DNA of 45,486 nt from Chara braunii (lineage: Eukaryota; Streptophyta; Charophyceae; Charales; Characeae): NCBI GenBank assembly GCA_003427395.1, contig BFEA01000002.1, positions 797,567 through 843,052 on the forward strand, in the 5' to 3' direction. Positions 20,826 through 31,930 of this stretch are shown one piece after another. Position 1 is the first letter of the stretch. Every line of letters starts with the position of its first letter. Under the pieces are notes generated by a model. The model did no database searches. It was given only the letters and a program-made list of their open reading frames with translations, and was not told the origin of the DNA. Both the position numbers and the translations under genes were made by a program.

Positions 20826-21308
20826 ACCAGTTGCTGTCTTAGCTTAGCAGACTCACTCCGTCAAAAGCAAAACTACAGGGACATGGCAGGCATCCTTGCG
20901 CGAGAGATGCTATGCGATAGTAAATTTGAAAAGGAGAAAATGAAAGAAGAAATAATAAGAAGAAGAAATAGAAATAAAACGGCATAATATCACGAACTAT
21001 GAGGTTGAAAACCATTGGAAACAAACGAGCGAGATAACACGTTCGTACATCAAAGCACAACGCCCGAGAAAAATACGGTAAATATCTTCACAGAACAACG
21101 GAACTGATCAAAAGATTTCTCAAACTCATCGAGCTTGACACAAACTTCAAGCGAAATAAAATAAAACAAAACGCGAAATCGAAGCGCAAAACCAAGCGCG
21201 AAAGCACGAAATCAGAGCATGAAAACAAAGCACGAAATCACCGAAGTGAAAACGGCACTGTAGTCTCGTAACCAGGCCACGGCAGGGTCGAGACTAGGGC
21301 TATAGACC
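20826..21308 (-). other. Leader of the Penelope-like element / tandem junction
   Basis: A-rich sequence on the plus strand (T-rich in the element's sense), with repeated AAAGCACGAAATC-type words near 21180-21245. It lies between ORF1 of the first copy and the 3' end of the second copy, so it should hold the promoter of the downstream copy. I looked for a hammerhead ribozyme core and did not see one. Confidence 0.45.
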
Positions 21309-24096
21309 ATGAGAAAAGGATTACGAATAATGAAAAATTAATTATGAAGAAGACAACACGAGCTTTAGTATCATGGCGCCGTCATCTCCTTCACCGCCAT
21401 CCTCAGCATCACACCAACTGAGAAAACTCAACCCTTCCACTCGTTACGCCACTCGGGTTCAGGCACTGCTTACTACTTTGCTACTTAACTTTATACTAAC
21501 TTATTGTCCTTTACTATGGTAAAAAAACACACCAAGTGGCCACTCGTACGTGTACCTAGTGCCACTCAAAACTGAGTTCCATGTTCCCACAAAGAGTGCT
21601 CAGATCTGACGTACCAACACCTGCACAACTCAATCAGAGAAGAGGGGGAAAAAACAACTCGACGCATTCCAGAAAACGTTCGGGTGACACGCCAGCTGAT
21701 GACTGAAAAAAGTCCAACTAATTTGCCAGGGCAATCAGAGGCCTGGTCCCAGAAAATTATCTGCCATGAAACAAACAAACGTCCTTACCTCATCCCTTGG
21801 ATGCTTCGAAGCAAGGTGGTCGCTTCAAACAGATGAAAACGAGTTTGACGCTCGGTTGTCATAAAGCATTTCTACCAGGTTTTTCAAACTCCCCCACAGC
21901 GGCTTTAGATCCCGCCGCTGCATCCACTGCAGAACAGAGACGACAAACTTTGCAGGGTACGCGAGTTTCTCAAGTTCTTGGGCTAGCGAAAGAACCGCAC
22001 AGCATATCGGGCCTGGATGGTTACAGTTTCGTGAGATCCTTACAATCATATTAGCCACAGTANNNNNNNNNNNNNNNNNNNNNNNNNNNNNNNNNNNNNN
22101 NNNNNNNNNNNNNNNNNNNNNNNNNNNNNNNNNNNNNNNNNNNNNNNNNNNNNNNNNNNNNNNNNNNNNNNNNNNNNNNNNNNNNNNNNNNNNNNNNNNN
22201 NNNNNNNNNNNNNNNNNNNNNNNNNNNNNNNNNNNNNNNNNNNNNNNNNNNNNNNNNNNNNNNNNNNNNNNNNNNNNNNNNNNNNNNNNNNNNNNNNNNN
22301 NNNNNNNNNNNNNNNNNNNNNNNNNNNNNNNNNNNNNNNNNNNNNNNNNNNNNNNNNNNNNNNNNNNNNNNNNNNNNNNNNNNNNNNNNNNNNNNNNNNN
22401 NNNNNNNNNNNNNNNNNNNNNNNNNNNNNNNNNNNNNNNNNNNNNNNNNNNNNNNNNNNNNNGTCCCGAGGGACCGAATAAACTTAGACTCGGCACACAT
22501 GCACATAATACAGGCAAGCGGTGGACTTGCCCGACCCCCCATCGGGATGCCTTTCTTTTGTCGTAGAATACTGTCAGCAACAAGAAAAAAGGTATTCTTG
22601 AGTTGGAAATTAGTTAAATTGATCAATTTATTTAGGCGCAAGGATTTCCAACCGGTTTCCCCATGTGATTTTTCAAAAGTCACCAGTTTCTTCCGAGTAT
22701 TAAATCTGAGCCACCGTATTCCTTTCTCCACAAACAGGCTGACGATCCATTCAACAGCAAGGCGAATCTCATCGTGAGGCAGTTGGGTGAACATTTCTTT
22801 AATGTCGTAAGTACGGGCTACGACCTTAAGGTCTTCTGATTTTCCACACCGCAGATTCACCTTTTCAATTTCTTTGCTCAGATCGCACAAACTTCTAAAG
22901 TTAAAATGCGGGACATGGACCCGTTTTATAAGTTCATTCAGACCAAGGGATAGCATGCTAGAAGCGGAGCGAAAAGGGCTCTGATAGGAAGGGACTATTG
23001 GCCTCCTTTTTTTTATCTTTATCCTTTTCTTTCGTCATAATGTACGAGTGTTGCAAAACTCCGTGTGTGTCCCAGTTGGCAGCATCCAATAGCCCATCCA
23101 ATTTATATGCATTTCGGATTTCCAACAGAACTTCACTTTTTCCTTTGTTAACCACTCCATAATTCTTGTTTTCAAGGAACATCTTTTTTAACCCGTCCCC
23201 ATACCTTTTGGGGCATTCGATCCATATTTCGCTTGCGTTCCGATCCAATGGAGACATGACCAGCCCCTAGAAAGCATGTTTAAACCCCCGTGACATATGC
23301 GTTCAAGACACAACCGACTGGCTTAGGCTGGCCTTTCTTGTTTACTTTAGTAGTGTTGATTCAAAATTGCGTCCTGATCAGATCCATCTTGTACAGACAG
23401 CCAAGTGCGTCATTGCATGCTTTATTAAGTTCATCTTTTACAGCAAGAGTGTCATGAAACGACACATTTTTTGAATTAAACACGAATGGGTGTATACCGT
23501 CCACCTCGCTAAGCTTAACTGCGACTTGCCCGTCTCTTCGGGGTAGGTCGAGGTCAGCACAGGTGCAATCCAGACCGCAACTCTGTGCGTAGGCCTTTTG
23601 GTTATGCAGAAGATCACCAACCGATTTGGCTCTCAGCCACACGGCTCTGGACCTCTTAGCATATAAGTCAGCTAGTGAGGTAGGCAGCACGTTTCCCACA
23701 ATCCATTTTTCACTTCTGATTCAACACACGCTTTGTTAATTGTCGTACAAAAATGAATCTTAATAACTACATTCGCACGAGGGTTCAAACCAAATTTCTT
23801 TTTGAACACATTAGTCAAGATGCCACGAATGATCTGCCGTCCACGTTCCTGATTAATACCCTTAACAACATTATTGAGCTCAATCAACTCATCCAGCCCG
23901 CATTTGTACAGATCCCTCCGTTTCTAGGGGGCCCTCAGTAGGGCTATCAGTTCTCCTTTCCTTAGTTCATTCTTGGTTTTTGTCTGGAAAAGCTCAGTGA
24001 TCTGTCATTCCCCGCCTTCTTCAATTGCTTGTTTAGCATCTTTAAGTAGCAAGTTATGGCCCTAACATCTTACTTTAGACAACCCAAAAAGCAACA
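21309..24096 (-). mobile_element. Penelope-like element, 5'-truncated tandem copy
   Basis: Same strand and family as the first copy, matching 15813-18499 at high identity. It contains the 3' tail, the thumb (22051-21825), RT motifs A and B (22956 down to 22463), the CxC region (23699-23361) and the start of the linker (23887-23672). It ends abruptly at GCAACA (24096), so GIY-YIG and ORF1 are missing. A 400-N gap (22063-22462) removes YIDD. In transcription order this truncated copy lies directly upstream of the longer one, the arrangement usual for Penelope-like elements. Confidence 0.8.
22063..22462. other. 400-N assembly gap
   Basis: The gap lies in the RT of the truncated copy. Flanks align to 16553 and 16866 of the other copy, so the missing sequence should be about 312 bases, not 400. 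Confidence 0.9.
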
Positions 24097-24761
24097 TGGA
24101 CAGATGGTTCACCAGGGAAGAGCTCGTGCAGACCACTCCCCAAGTTGAAACCCAATACGAGACATCTCTACAGAAGGGAAAGTGCCCTATGATCGAAGAC
24201 TGAGCTTCTCACAGGACTGTTGAAGCTGAGGAGGAGGTAATGCGAGGCCAATGCCTCTATGAGCCCCATAAGGCTCCCTTTTTGCAGCCCGTTGGCCGCC
24301 CTAAGTGAAGGCAGGCTCGACGAGGCCCTTAGGGCCCTTTTCTGGCCACCACGCAACTCAAGGAAATTCAAGCAGTTGCGCAGCGCCAGTTGGTTGAGTG
24401 AACCCAGGCCCTGGGCCGCCTGTGTGAACGTACGTGAAGCAGGCCCTGGGCTGGATATGGGTACCAGGCCAAACACAGGCCGAAAGCAGTTGGGCACATG
24501 CAACCAATTCAAACCCAAGACCTGCTCTCCTCGTAATTGGGCCTGAGGCAACCGGGGCCTACTAGAAGCTTCCTGGACTGGACGCAGGCAGGCCACTTCG
24601 ATATAGGGAAGGGTCTGCCTCCTCATTCAGCATTCGGGTGTTGGTTGCATGCTGTGCAAGCGCTGCTGCGCTATTTGGTGGCTGGCGCCTACGCTCTCAC
24701 GGGCGAGCAGGGAAGGAGCACGCAACGATAGCCGAGCTGCACTGCTATATGCTGGGTGAAG
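24097..24761. other. GC-rich stretch, no gene recognised
   Basis: Composition jumps to GC-rich between about 24260 and 24720, with repeated CAGGCCCTGGGC-like words near 24408 and 24440. Frames at 24168-24626 (minus) and 24259-24546 (plus) overlap each other and carry no known motif. Confidence 0.3.
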
Positions 24762-25140
24762 CGCAGGGTGGTCCTTGGGTGCTAGTGGCATCTGTGAGTT
24801 GGGGAACGAGGTTGTGAGTGTAGCGCGAGACCTACCTGGTGCTGGAAGTGTGCGACATTGGTCGCCATATGCTCGTACTTCAGGAATGTTGTTGATGTCA
24901 TCTTTCGGCTTCGTAGTATAGGTTAGATAGGATCTGCCACGTGTAGTATGGGCGCCGAGCGCCAGATAGGATAGTAACTCTGGTTCTTTGTTGATGATGA
25001 TGGGACTACTTCAACATTGTCAATTATGAACTCTTGGTGTGTTCTTATTTGGTGAATCTTGTGTTGCAATTCTGCTTTTGGTTCGAGGTCAAGACTATCT
25101 GGACACATATGTATGATGTTGTTTGATTGTTGAAGTTCGT
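24762..25140. repeat. Dispersed ~390-bp repeat, copy 2
   Basis: Direct-orientation match to 8522-8915, sharing GGTCCTTGGGTGC, GGGCGCCGAGCGCCAGATAG and ATGTTGTTTGATTG. This copy has no flanking TTA microsatellite, so the microsatellites at the other locus are not an obligatory part. Confidence 0.75.
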
Positions 25141-25159
25141 TATTGCTGAACTTCCTTGC

Positions 25160-25918
25160 AGGTCTCTCTACACCCTTACAGTAAAATCAATCTATAGAAT
25201 GCTAAGAGTGAAAATAAATCTCAAAGATAAAAGTATCAGCGAGATGGAGGAAACATCTTAATCTCAGCCAAGCAGATACAAGACCAATCAAGTGGTTTAG
25301 CTCAATGAAATTCAAACATGTCAAGGTTGTATCACTCCAATGACAGATTGAACACCGATGTCTACCCACTAATGATTGGTTGATGGACATATCCTCTCTA
25401 AAAAACAAAGGAATAGCCTCTCGATGGTGCAAATTCTGTAAAACTGTCTTTCCCAACTGACAGATCCTCGAAACTATTGAGCATTTATCTATACAATGTC
25501 CAGGGTCTATATAGCTTTGGAGATGGTGGGTTCGTATATAGTCTCAATTAGGTCCATTTATATCAAGGTCATGGAGGTGGAGGCTATCCTTTTGGAATCA
25601 TGGACTTCAAAACCTTATGAGGAATTCAATCTCTTCACAATTGGGAGAAGAGATGTCATGTGGGTCATATGGCTGAGAAGATGTACATACGAAATGAAAG
25701 AGGCCAGACTTGATGGCCTAGAGTTTACAGAAATAATCGACCATCAAATACAAACGGACATTTCCACTAAATGGGAACAAGTAAAAGATAAAATTCAGCA
25801 CTTATTTTCTCGAACTCAGATTCTCAAATGCATTCAACAATTTAGTTCAGCTGGCTGGGAGGAAACCAGGGAGGAAATCAGGAAACGTAGAATGGGGAGG
25901 GGCTTTGGGAGAGGATGA
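25160..25918 (+). pseudogene. LINE ORF2 C-terminal remnant
   Basis: In one frame, RWRKHLNLSQADTRPIKWF and then CKFCKTVFPN lead to ETIEHLSIQC, a C-X2-C ... H-X4-C pattern (Cys codons at 25428 and 25437, His at 25482, Cys at 25497). This is the zinc-binding module found after the RT of plant LINE retrotransposons, followed by Trp-rich sequence. Stops interrupt it (TGA after SLQ and after FPN, TAG after GSI). A separate open frame, 25496-25918, reads the last part as a basic, helical tail. No RT or endonuclease is present, as expected for a 5'-truncated LINE. Confidence 0.6.
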
Positions 25919-27174
25919 TGAAGACATAAGTTGGGATTATAGGTTAGTCTTTGGTGACTAGACTATATGTGATTCATTTATTCCCCTTCGCTCCACCTTG
26001 GATTTCCCTGACCCTTTTCCCCTCCTCCATTGTCCATGGTATCCAAATCCTGGTTTGGTTATGACTGAAGAACAATGTGTTGGTTGTAGAGTGCTGTAGA
26101 AAAGTGGGTTTGGATTATAGGCAATTCTGGACTAGAAAAGGTTGTTAGATCTGGCGCCCATTGAAGGGTGAAGGGGTTCAGTCTCATCCTATGGTACACA
26201 CAAGTCTGATACTAATTTCCATTGTTCAAATGGGACGTTTGACCCATTTTCCACTAGGTGCAGCTCCCCACCAATAGACGGAGTGATCAGAATGGAAGCT
26301 AGTAGGGAGGGGGGCCCTTATCACCCTGCATATTAGTGTCCACTGAGTCTTAAACCACTAGTACCTCCACGTGTGTTGGGAAATTACGAGGTTTTGTTAG
26401 TTCCCCAAGAAATTGGGGGTGGGATACAAGGTCGGCAACGTCCCATGAATCTGAGTTCTATAGTTCCGCGAATGAAAGGAAAAAGGAAAAAAAGAAAATG
26501 TTTTTTCCACTGCAATAATGTCGGGCAGGGTAGTCTAGGAGGTCGTGCTCACAATCTTCCTCCATAGAATACACCTTACAGGTAAGGCGGTTACATTTTG
26601 AATGTTATTGTTTTCTTTTTTTTCTTTGTCGTGTGTTTCTTATGAGTCCCCTGCCAATGAGGCAGGGCGGAATCCGCGAGCTTCTCAAGTTGTCCGTGAT
26701 TTGCTCAAGTTGTGTTTTGTCAGAGGATTGTAACGCTCATCACATTGGCACTTAGGAGAATGTATCCAACCATTTTCACAGCCGGATTCGTGTGCCCGTT
26801 TTTTTTTTCCCTTCTGAGTCCTGACAACCTGGCCACGGGGCTGAGGTGCCCTCACTAAAGACACAGTCACACCACCACTTCCAAGAATGTATACAACTGC
26901 AATCACGACCAAAACTTTGTTTCTTTTTTATTTTTATCCTCTTTTGTAAGGTTCACATCCGCAACTTCTCTTCTTCCTTTTTTTTTTTTTTTTTCCGTGA
27001 GAGTACCAAAAAGGAAACGGAGTGGTGCCCAGGCTCGACAAACTCGGAGCGCAGTGAAATTCAGGGTCGGCAAAAACAGGCTCGGAGGTACTAGTGGTTT
27101 TAAAAAATAAAAAAAGGTATGGAATCTGGATGGAGTGCTTGAATTTTATTTTATTTTTCACTTTTTTAAACTAC
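25919..27174. other. Unassigned sequence
   Basis: No frame over 100 codons and no motif. It contains a T run at about 26979-26995 and short A/T-rich segments. The part just after 25919 may be the LINE's 3' untranslated region. Confidence 0.3.
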
Positions 27175-27219
27175 AGAATATTCTTCTCTCAATTTTTTTC
27201 ATTTTTCACTACCTACCTA

Positions 27220-27615
27220 CCTACCAGGGGACCCCTGCAAGCATAGCTATGTACCCCTCTTGATAAAAGGAGGTTGCCTCTCTTGGTGGAGGGAGGTATT
27301 GCATATTTGTGCCTTGCCCTTGTTGTTTAGGGTGCAGGGTTGAGCCGTTGGTGGGGCCCCTACTAACACATGGACCAAGCATTTGCCAATGGTTATGCCT
27401 CCCTTTTCATCTTCCCTCATCCCCATCAAGTAACAGGTCAACACTCTCCCACAGACCAAACATAACCCACTCCAACTCGCACTCACACCCATGTTGGTTG
27501 AAGACCCTATTGATACCAACCAGGGGGATCAAGTTGCTTGGACATGGGGATTGGACCCACAACCTGCTGAATGTCACTTTCGTGCCTAACCAATTGAGCT
27601 AGGTCACTAGATGAC
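27220..27615 (-). repeat. tRNA-derived SINE
   Basis: On the minus strand TAGCTCAATTGG (complement of 27590-27601) is an exact A box and GGGTCCAATCC (complement of 27548-27558) resembles a B box, 43 bases apart as in tRNA. The unrelated body runs on to about 27220, where a short TAGG-type repeat (complement of CTAC units at 27210-27225) may be the tail. Target-site duplications are not clear. Confidence 0.55.
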
Positions 27616-27714
27616 TGCTTGAAATTTTCTTCTTTTTTGTTTTTTAAACCACTAGTATTTTTTTCATAAATCAGTCTCGGGTAGAAACAAAAGGTCAAAC
27701 ACAGAAAACAGACC

Positions 27715-27825
27715 GTTGGTTCAATTTATCAACGGCAGCCCGATGCCGCTTGGCTTCCACGTTACCGCTTGGCTTCCACGTTACCGCTTGGCTTCCACGT
27801 TGGTTCAATTTATCAACGGCAGCCC
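27715..27825. repeat. Nested tandem repeats (27-bp flanks, three 19-mers)
   Basis: A 27-bp word (GTTGGTTCAATTTATC start) occurs at 27715-27741 and 27799-27825. Between them CCGCTTGGCTTCCACGTTA is repeated three times at 27746, 27765 and 27784 with exact 19-bp period. Confidence 0.85.
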
Positions 27826-27885
27826 ACACGCGGAATTAATTTTGAAGCGGGGAAAGGTACTGGTGATTTAAGTACACTATATTCT

Positions 27886-27974
27886 TCTCTCAAATTCTTT
27901 CATGGGTCCCCTGTATAGCCTTAGGGATAGTGGTAGGTAGGTAATGGGAGGTGAATTTGAAAGAATTTGAGAGA
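27886..27974. repeat. Foldback with perfect 17-bp arms
   Basis: TCTCTCAAATTCTTTCA (27886-27902) and its exact reverse complement (27958-27974) enclose 55 bases containing GGTAGGTAGG. The left arm also resembles sequence at about 27178-27200 beside the SINE tail. It may be a miniature foldback element. Confidence 0.6.
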
Positions 27975-28136
27975 TGATGAAAGAATCCGAGTGAGATTTG
28001 AGACATCAGTCATGGTAATGCTCTTTATAAAATTAAAAAAAAAAAATTGTAGCCCCCATAAGCCTAGTCGCGCGATGGTTAGCCTTGAACCACCAGTCTG
28101 TTTTTATGCAAAAACATACAGTAGAAGCGTTTCTAG

Positions 28137-28235
28137 TCGGATGAATTTGGCCGCTCCCGTAGTGGCCCGATCGTTCATTATTGTCGGATGAATTTGATTG
28201 CTCCCGTAGTGGCCCTAACTTTCATCAAGTAGTGG
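28137..28235. repeat. ~49-bp tandem duplication
   Basis: GTCGGATGAATTTG and GCTCCCGTAGTGGCCC recur in the same order in two adjacent units. Confidence 0.7.
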
Positions 28236-28630
28236 TGGTTTAAGTATGCTTTAGGCGCAAAGGCAGAAAAAACAAATTGAAACCTACGAATTCTCAATCT
28301 CATGACACAAGTAGAGACAGTGGTTTCAACTCGTTATTACTGAGTCTTCAAATGTTAATATTCTTTTGGAAATTAGTTGTGGGGCTTCATACGGTAATGG
28401 GAAGCTAGACCTGATTTTCAACGATTTTCAAAGGTGAAGTTAGGCAATCTCCCTGGTCAGTTCCATCTATATCGAATTGTAAGGTCTCCAGCCTCATTTC
28501 AATGTACCCACGTTAAGCCACCAGTATCGCGCCCAATGTACGGCTGCAGAATAGAACCGTGACTTTCGGGGGGTTCGGTAATACTGTCATTTTTTTCTCT
28601 TTTCTCTTTTTTTAAAAACATCCCTTAGGT

Positions 28631-28900
28631 ATGCTGTCAGTAATGATAGGAGCAATTCGCGGGAAACTATCTAAACACACTATCGAAGGCTCAATAGACA
28701 CAAAACTTTTTGACCTCATCGGCGTCAAGGCCAAGTACACAATTGTGGAAGCGCTGTACGGACCAAAGGGGACTTAGACCCACCCCACCAAACCATGTTA
28801 TGTTAAAATAGCTCGAGATTTTTTTAAGAATCTTTGTACGACCCATTTTCCCCCTAGCGACGAGGACACCCGGCGGAAACAGATAGAGGACTTCAGCTCA
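28631..28900 (+). pseudogene. Short coding-like remnant, unidentified
   Basis: After a pyrimidine-rich tract ending CCCTTAG, an ATG at 28631 opens 46 codons (includes KLFDLIGVKAKYTIVEALYG). After a TAG the same frame continues with protein-like sequence (PCYVKIARDFFKNLCTTHF). Amino-acid composition is balanced, unlike surrounding DNA. I do not recognise the family; a single degraded exon or mobile-element fragment is possible. Confidence 0.3.
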
Positions 28901-29304
28901 TCAACAAATCTTTCCCTCGCTATTTGCATCCTCTTCCTCCTTATCCACTTCCTTTATATCTTATGATTCCTCAAACCCTTTCCTCCTTTCCTTTTCTTGC
29001 CCCTTTAGGACCTGCTTTAAGGATTCGTCTTCGAAGTAATTACTTTTAATAAGAGTTTTATTTGATATAACCCTTGTTTTAATCATGTTGAATTTTAAGC
29101 TCACTCAATCTTGCGTTGTCTGACAATAATTTCTTACTCTTCTAGTGATCCTCGTTTTTCCATTAAAAAAAAAAAAAAAAGGATTATAGGATGAAGTAAC
29201 TTTTCGAATAAAGGTTACCACTAACAGTTAACCTACCATACCCCTCTTTTGATAATTCTATGACTCCCATAAGCAACAAAAGGCAGTGCGACAAATCTCC
29301 ACTT

Positions 29305-29340
<36 letters not shown>

Positions 29341-29421
29341 TATTCATCTCTTCAATCACTTCACTCCTTCTTTGTCCCCAAGACTGATCCTCATTCCCTC
29401 TCCGTCTTGTAAAAAAAAAAA

Positions 29422-29452
<31 letters not shown>

Positions 29453-29700
29453 TATTAACCAAGGACAACTCATGTTGTGTGTAGCTCATCTCATTCATAT
29501 GTATGCGCATGATTTGGAGGTTTCTCTTTTTTGGAAAAAAAAAAAAAAAAAAAAAAAAGGCGGGGAATAATGGAAGCACAAAGGAGGATCATCACGGAGT
29601 TAATTACTCACATACTTGCATACATAACTCTTTTCTCAATAAATTACATTTCGTGAAAGCTTTTTAGATTGTATGTCTGTCTTCTCCTTACCTTTAAAAT
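28901..29700. other. AT-rich stretch with poly(A) runs
   Basis: A runs at about 29165-29180, 29309-29335 and 29537-29557 and an AAT repeat at 29422-29450. Such runs can be tails of reverse-transcribed insertions, but no head is visible. Frames across them are low complexity. Confidence 0.4.
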
Positions 29701-30024
29701 AACCTATGATTTTCTTCACAATCAAGCAATCAGCCAATCGATCAATCGATCGATCGATCATCTAATCAATCAATCGATAAAATTAGACTGATCGACGGAC
29801 CGCCTGATCGATCAATCGACAAAACCATACAAAGATCAAGCTATTCAAATGACCCGCTTAACCAATCATCCTCTCATGTCATTTTTTTTCCCCTTACCTT
29901 CTTATCGCATCCCCGCTCATTAAAGGATTCGATTGTTTAAAATTGTTGTGTTCCTCTAATTATGCATCTTCCTTATTCGATTATTCTGCATTTTAAATCA
30001 ACCATTCATCCAATCATTTTTTTT

Positions 30025-30560
30025 TTGTCGATTGTTTAATTGTTTAATGGATTAATCGATTGATTTATCATTCATTTAAATTTGAATTTGTCATACTTTC
30101 GGGTCATACTTTCCCCCCTACCTTCTTACCATTTTTAAAACAATTTTGCTACTTGAAATTGTTTGTATTAGGCTTGTCAATTTTTAAAAAAAAAGAAAAA
30201 AAAATGATAGGACCTCTTCTGAATAACAGATCGATCTTTTGGTCAATCAAACAAACAAACCGATCACACGTTTAATCAATAGATAGGTCGTTGTAATCAA
30301 TTGATTGATCGAATATGTAATCGACTTGTTTGGTTGATTGACCAAAAGACCCATCTATTAGTCAGAAGAGGTCCTATCATGTTTTTATTTATTATTTTTC
30401 AAATTGACAAACTTAATACAACAATTTCAATTAGCAATTTTTTTTGAAAATGGTAAGAAGGTAGGGGGAAAATGATGACTCGAAAGGATGACAAGTTCAA
30501 ATTTAAATGAATGATATATCAATCGATCAATCCATTAAACAATTAAACAATCCGATCACA
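30025..30560. repeat. Long imperfect inverted repeat (~240-bp arms)
   Basis: The left arm (about 30025-30265) reads in inverse complement in the right arm (about 30325-30560). Shared words, after reversing the right arm, include ATTGTTTAATTGTTTAATGG, TTTAAATTTGAA, CCTACCTTCTTACCATTTT, GATAGGACCTCTTCTGA and CTTTTGGTCAATCAA. The spacer is about 60 bases. A transcript through it would form a long hairpin. The arms carry the repeat-region core. Confidence 0.8.
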
Positions 30561-31930
30561 CGTTCGATCTTTCGAACCGATTGACCAATTGATCAACCAA
30601 ACATCGATTAATCGGTTCGAAAGATTGTTTAAACACATTTACACAATCGGTTTGATCACAGATTTGGTCAATTAGTTCGACAGATTGACAAGAACCTAAT
30701 ATTCAAACATGTTTAAAGGCTAACCACACCAATCATCCCTTCCGGATAATTTTTTTTTCTTACCTTCTTACAGTTTTTTACCCTCATTGAAGGATTTTGC
30801 TGTTGAAATTGTTGTGTTATTCTCATTAGGCTTGTTATTTAAAAACAAAGAATATAAAAAAATCATCATGATACGAGTTTTTTCGACTGATAGATCGATC
30901 AATCAATCAACCAAATCGATCAATCGTTTGATCGACAGTTTGATTGACTGACCGATTGATTAAGTGATCGACCGATCGGTATAGAGACTCGTCGTCAGGT
31001 CTTTCAATCGATCGAGTGATCAAATAAGCAATCAATTGATCGTCCGATCAATAAATCATCCAATCAATAGATCATCCAATCAACAGCTCGATCTATCGAT
31101 CGATTGACTGACTGATCGATCGATCAAACATAGTCACACCAAAACAAAATATCCAAAATTAATCAATGACTTTTTGAACCAATCATCCTTCACGACCCCT
31201 CACCCCTTTTTCCCCTTATTGCACTTGCTCGCACTAAAGGTTTTGCTCTTTGAATTCGTTGTGTAGTGTTAATAAAATGACTACTTCAAAAAATCCACAT
31301 AGGAATTTTTTTCACTTATCTGACCAGTTAATCGTTTGATTAATCAATTGACCAATCAATCAATCGTTCGATAGATTGATCAATCAATCGATTTTCTGAC
31401 GAATAGATCAAGCAATCAATCAACCAAATTGACCAATCGTTCGATCAATCGATATATCGATCAATTGATTGATCGACTGATTGACTGATTGATTAAGTGA
31501 GTGACCGACTAGTAGAGAAACTGGTCGTTAGGCATTTCAATCGATCACTCAATCAAACAAGCAGTCAATTGATCAATCAATCAATCAATCAACTATCGTA
31601 CAATCACCTGGTCGATCTACTTATCGACTGACTAATCTTCGATCGAACAAACACAGTCGCATAAAGACGAAACCATTCAAAAATAATTAATGACTCTTTG
31701 GACCAATCACCCTCCACGTCACTTCATCCCTTTCCCCCTATTGCACTTACCAGCACAATTTTTTTTTATGTTTTGAAATTGTTGTGTTGCGTTAATTCAA
31801 AGGATCCTCATAGGAATTCCCTACACTTATCTCACAAATCAATCGTTTGATTATTCAATCAACCAATCGATCAACCGTTCGATAGATTGATCAATCAATC
31901 AATCCTCGAAACATGATTCATCAGTTTTTC

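Larger units (their letters stand above)
15811..21308 (-). mobile_element. Penelope-like element, near full length, permuted domains
   Basis: On the minus strand, 5' to 3': an untranslated leader (about 21308-20826), ORF1 (20825-19210), then ORF2 with GIY-YIG endonuclease (19126-18749), a linker, a CxC-bearing region and reverse transcriptase (about 17700-16316), and a 3' tail to about 15811. The 3' limit comes from homology to the second copy (15813 matches 21309). GIY-YIG before RT is the permuted order I associate with the Chlamys/Naiad branch of Penelope-like elements; canonical members have GIY-YIG after RT. ORF2 is broken by several stops and frameshifts, so this copy is dead. The insertion abuts the end of the gypsy remnant. 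Confidence 0.75.
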
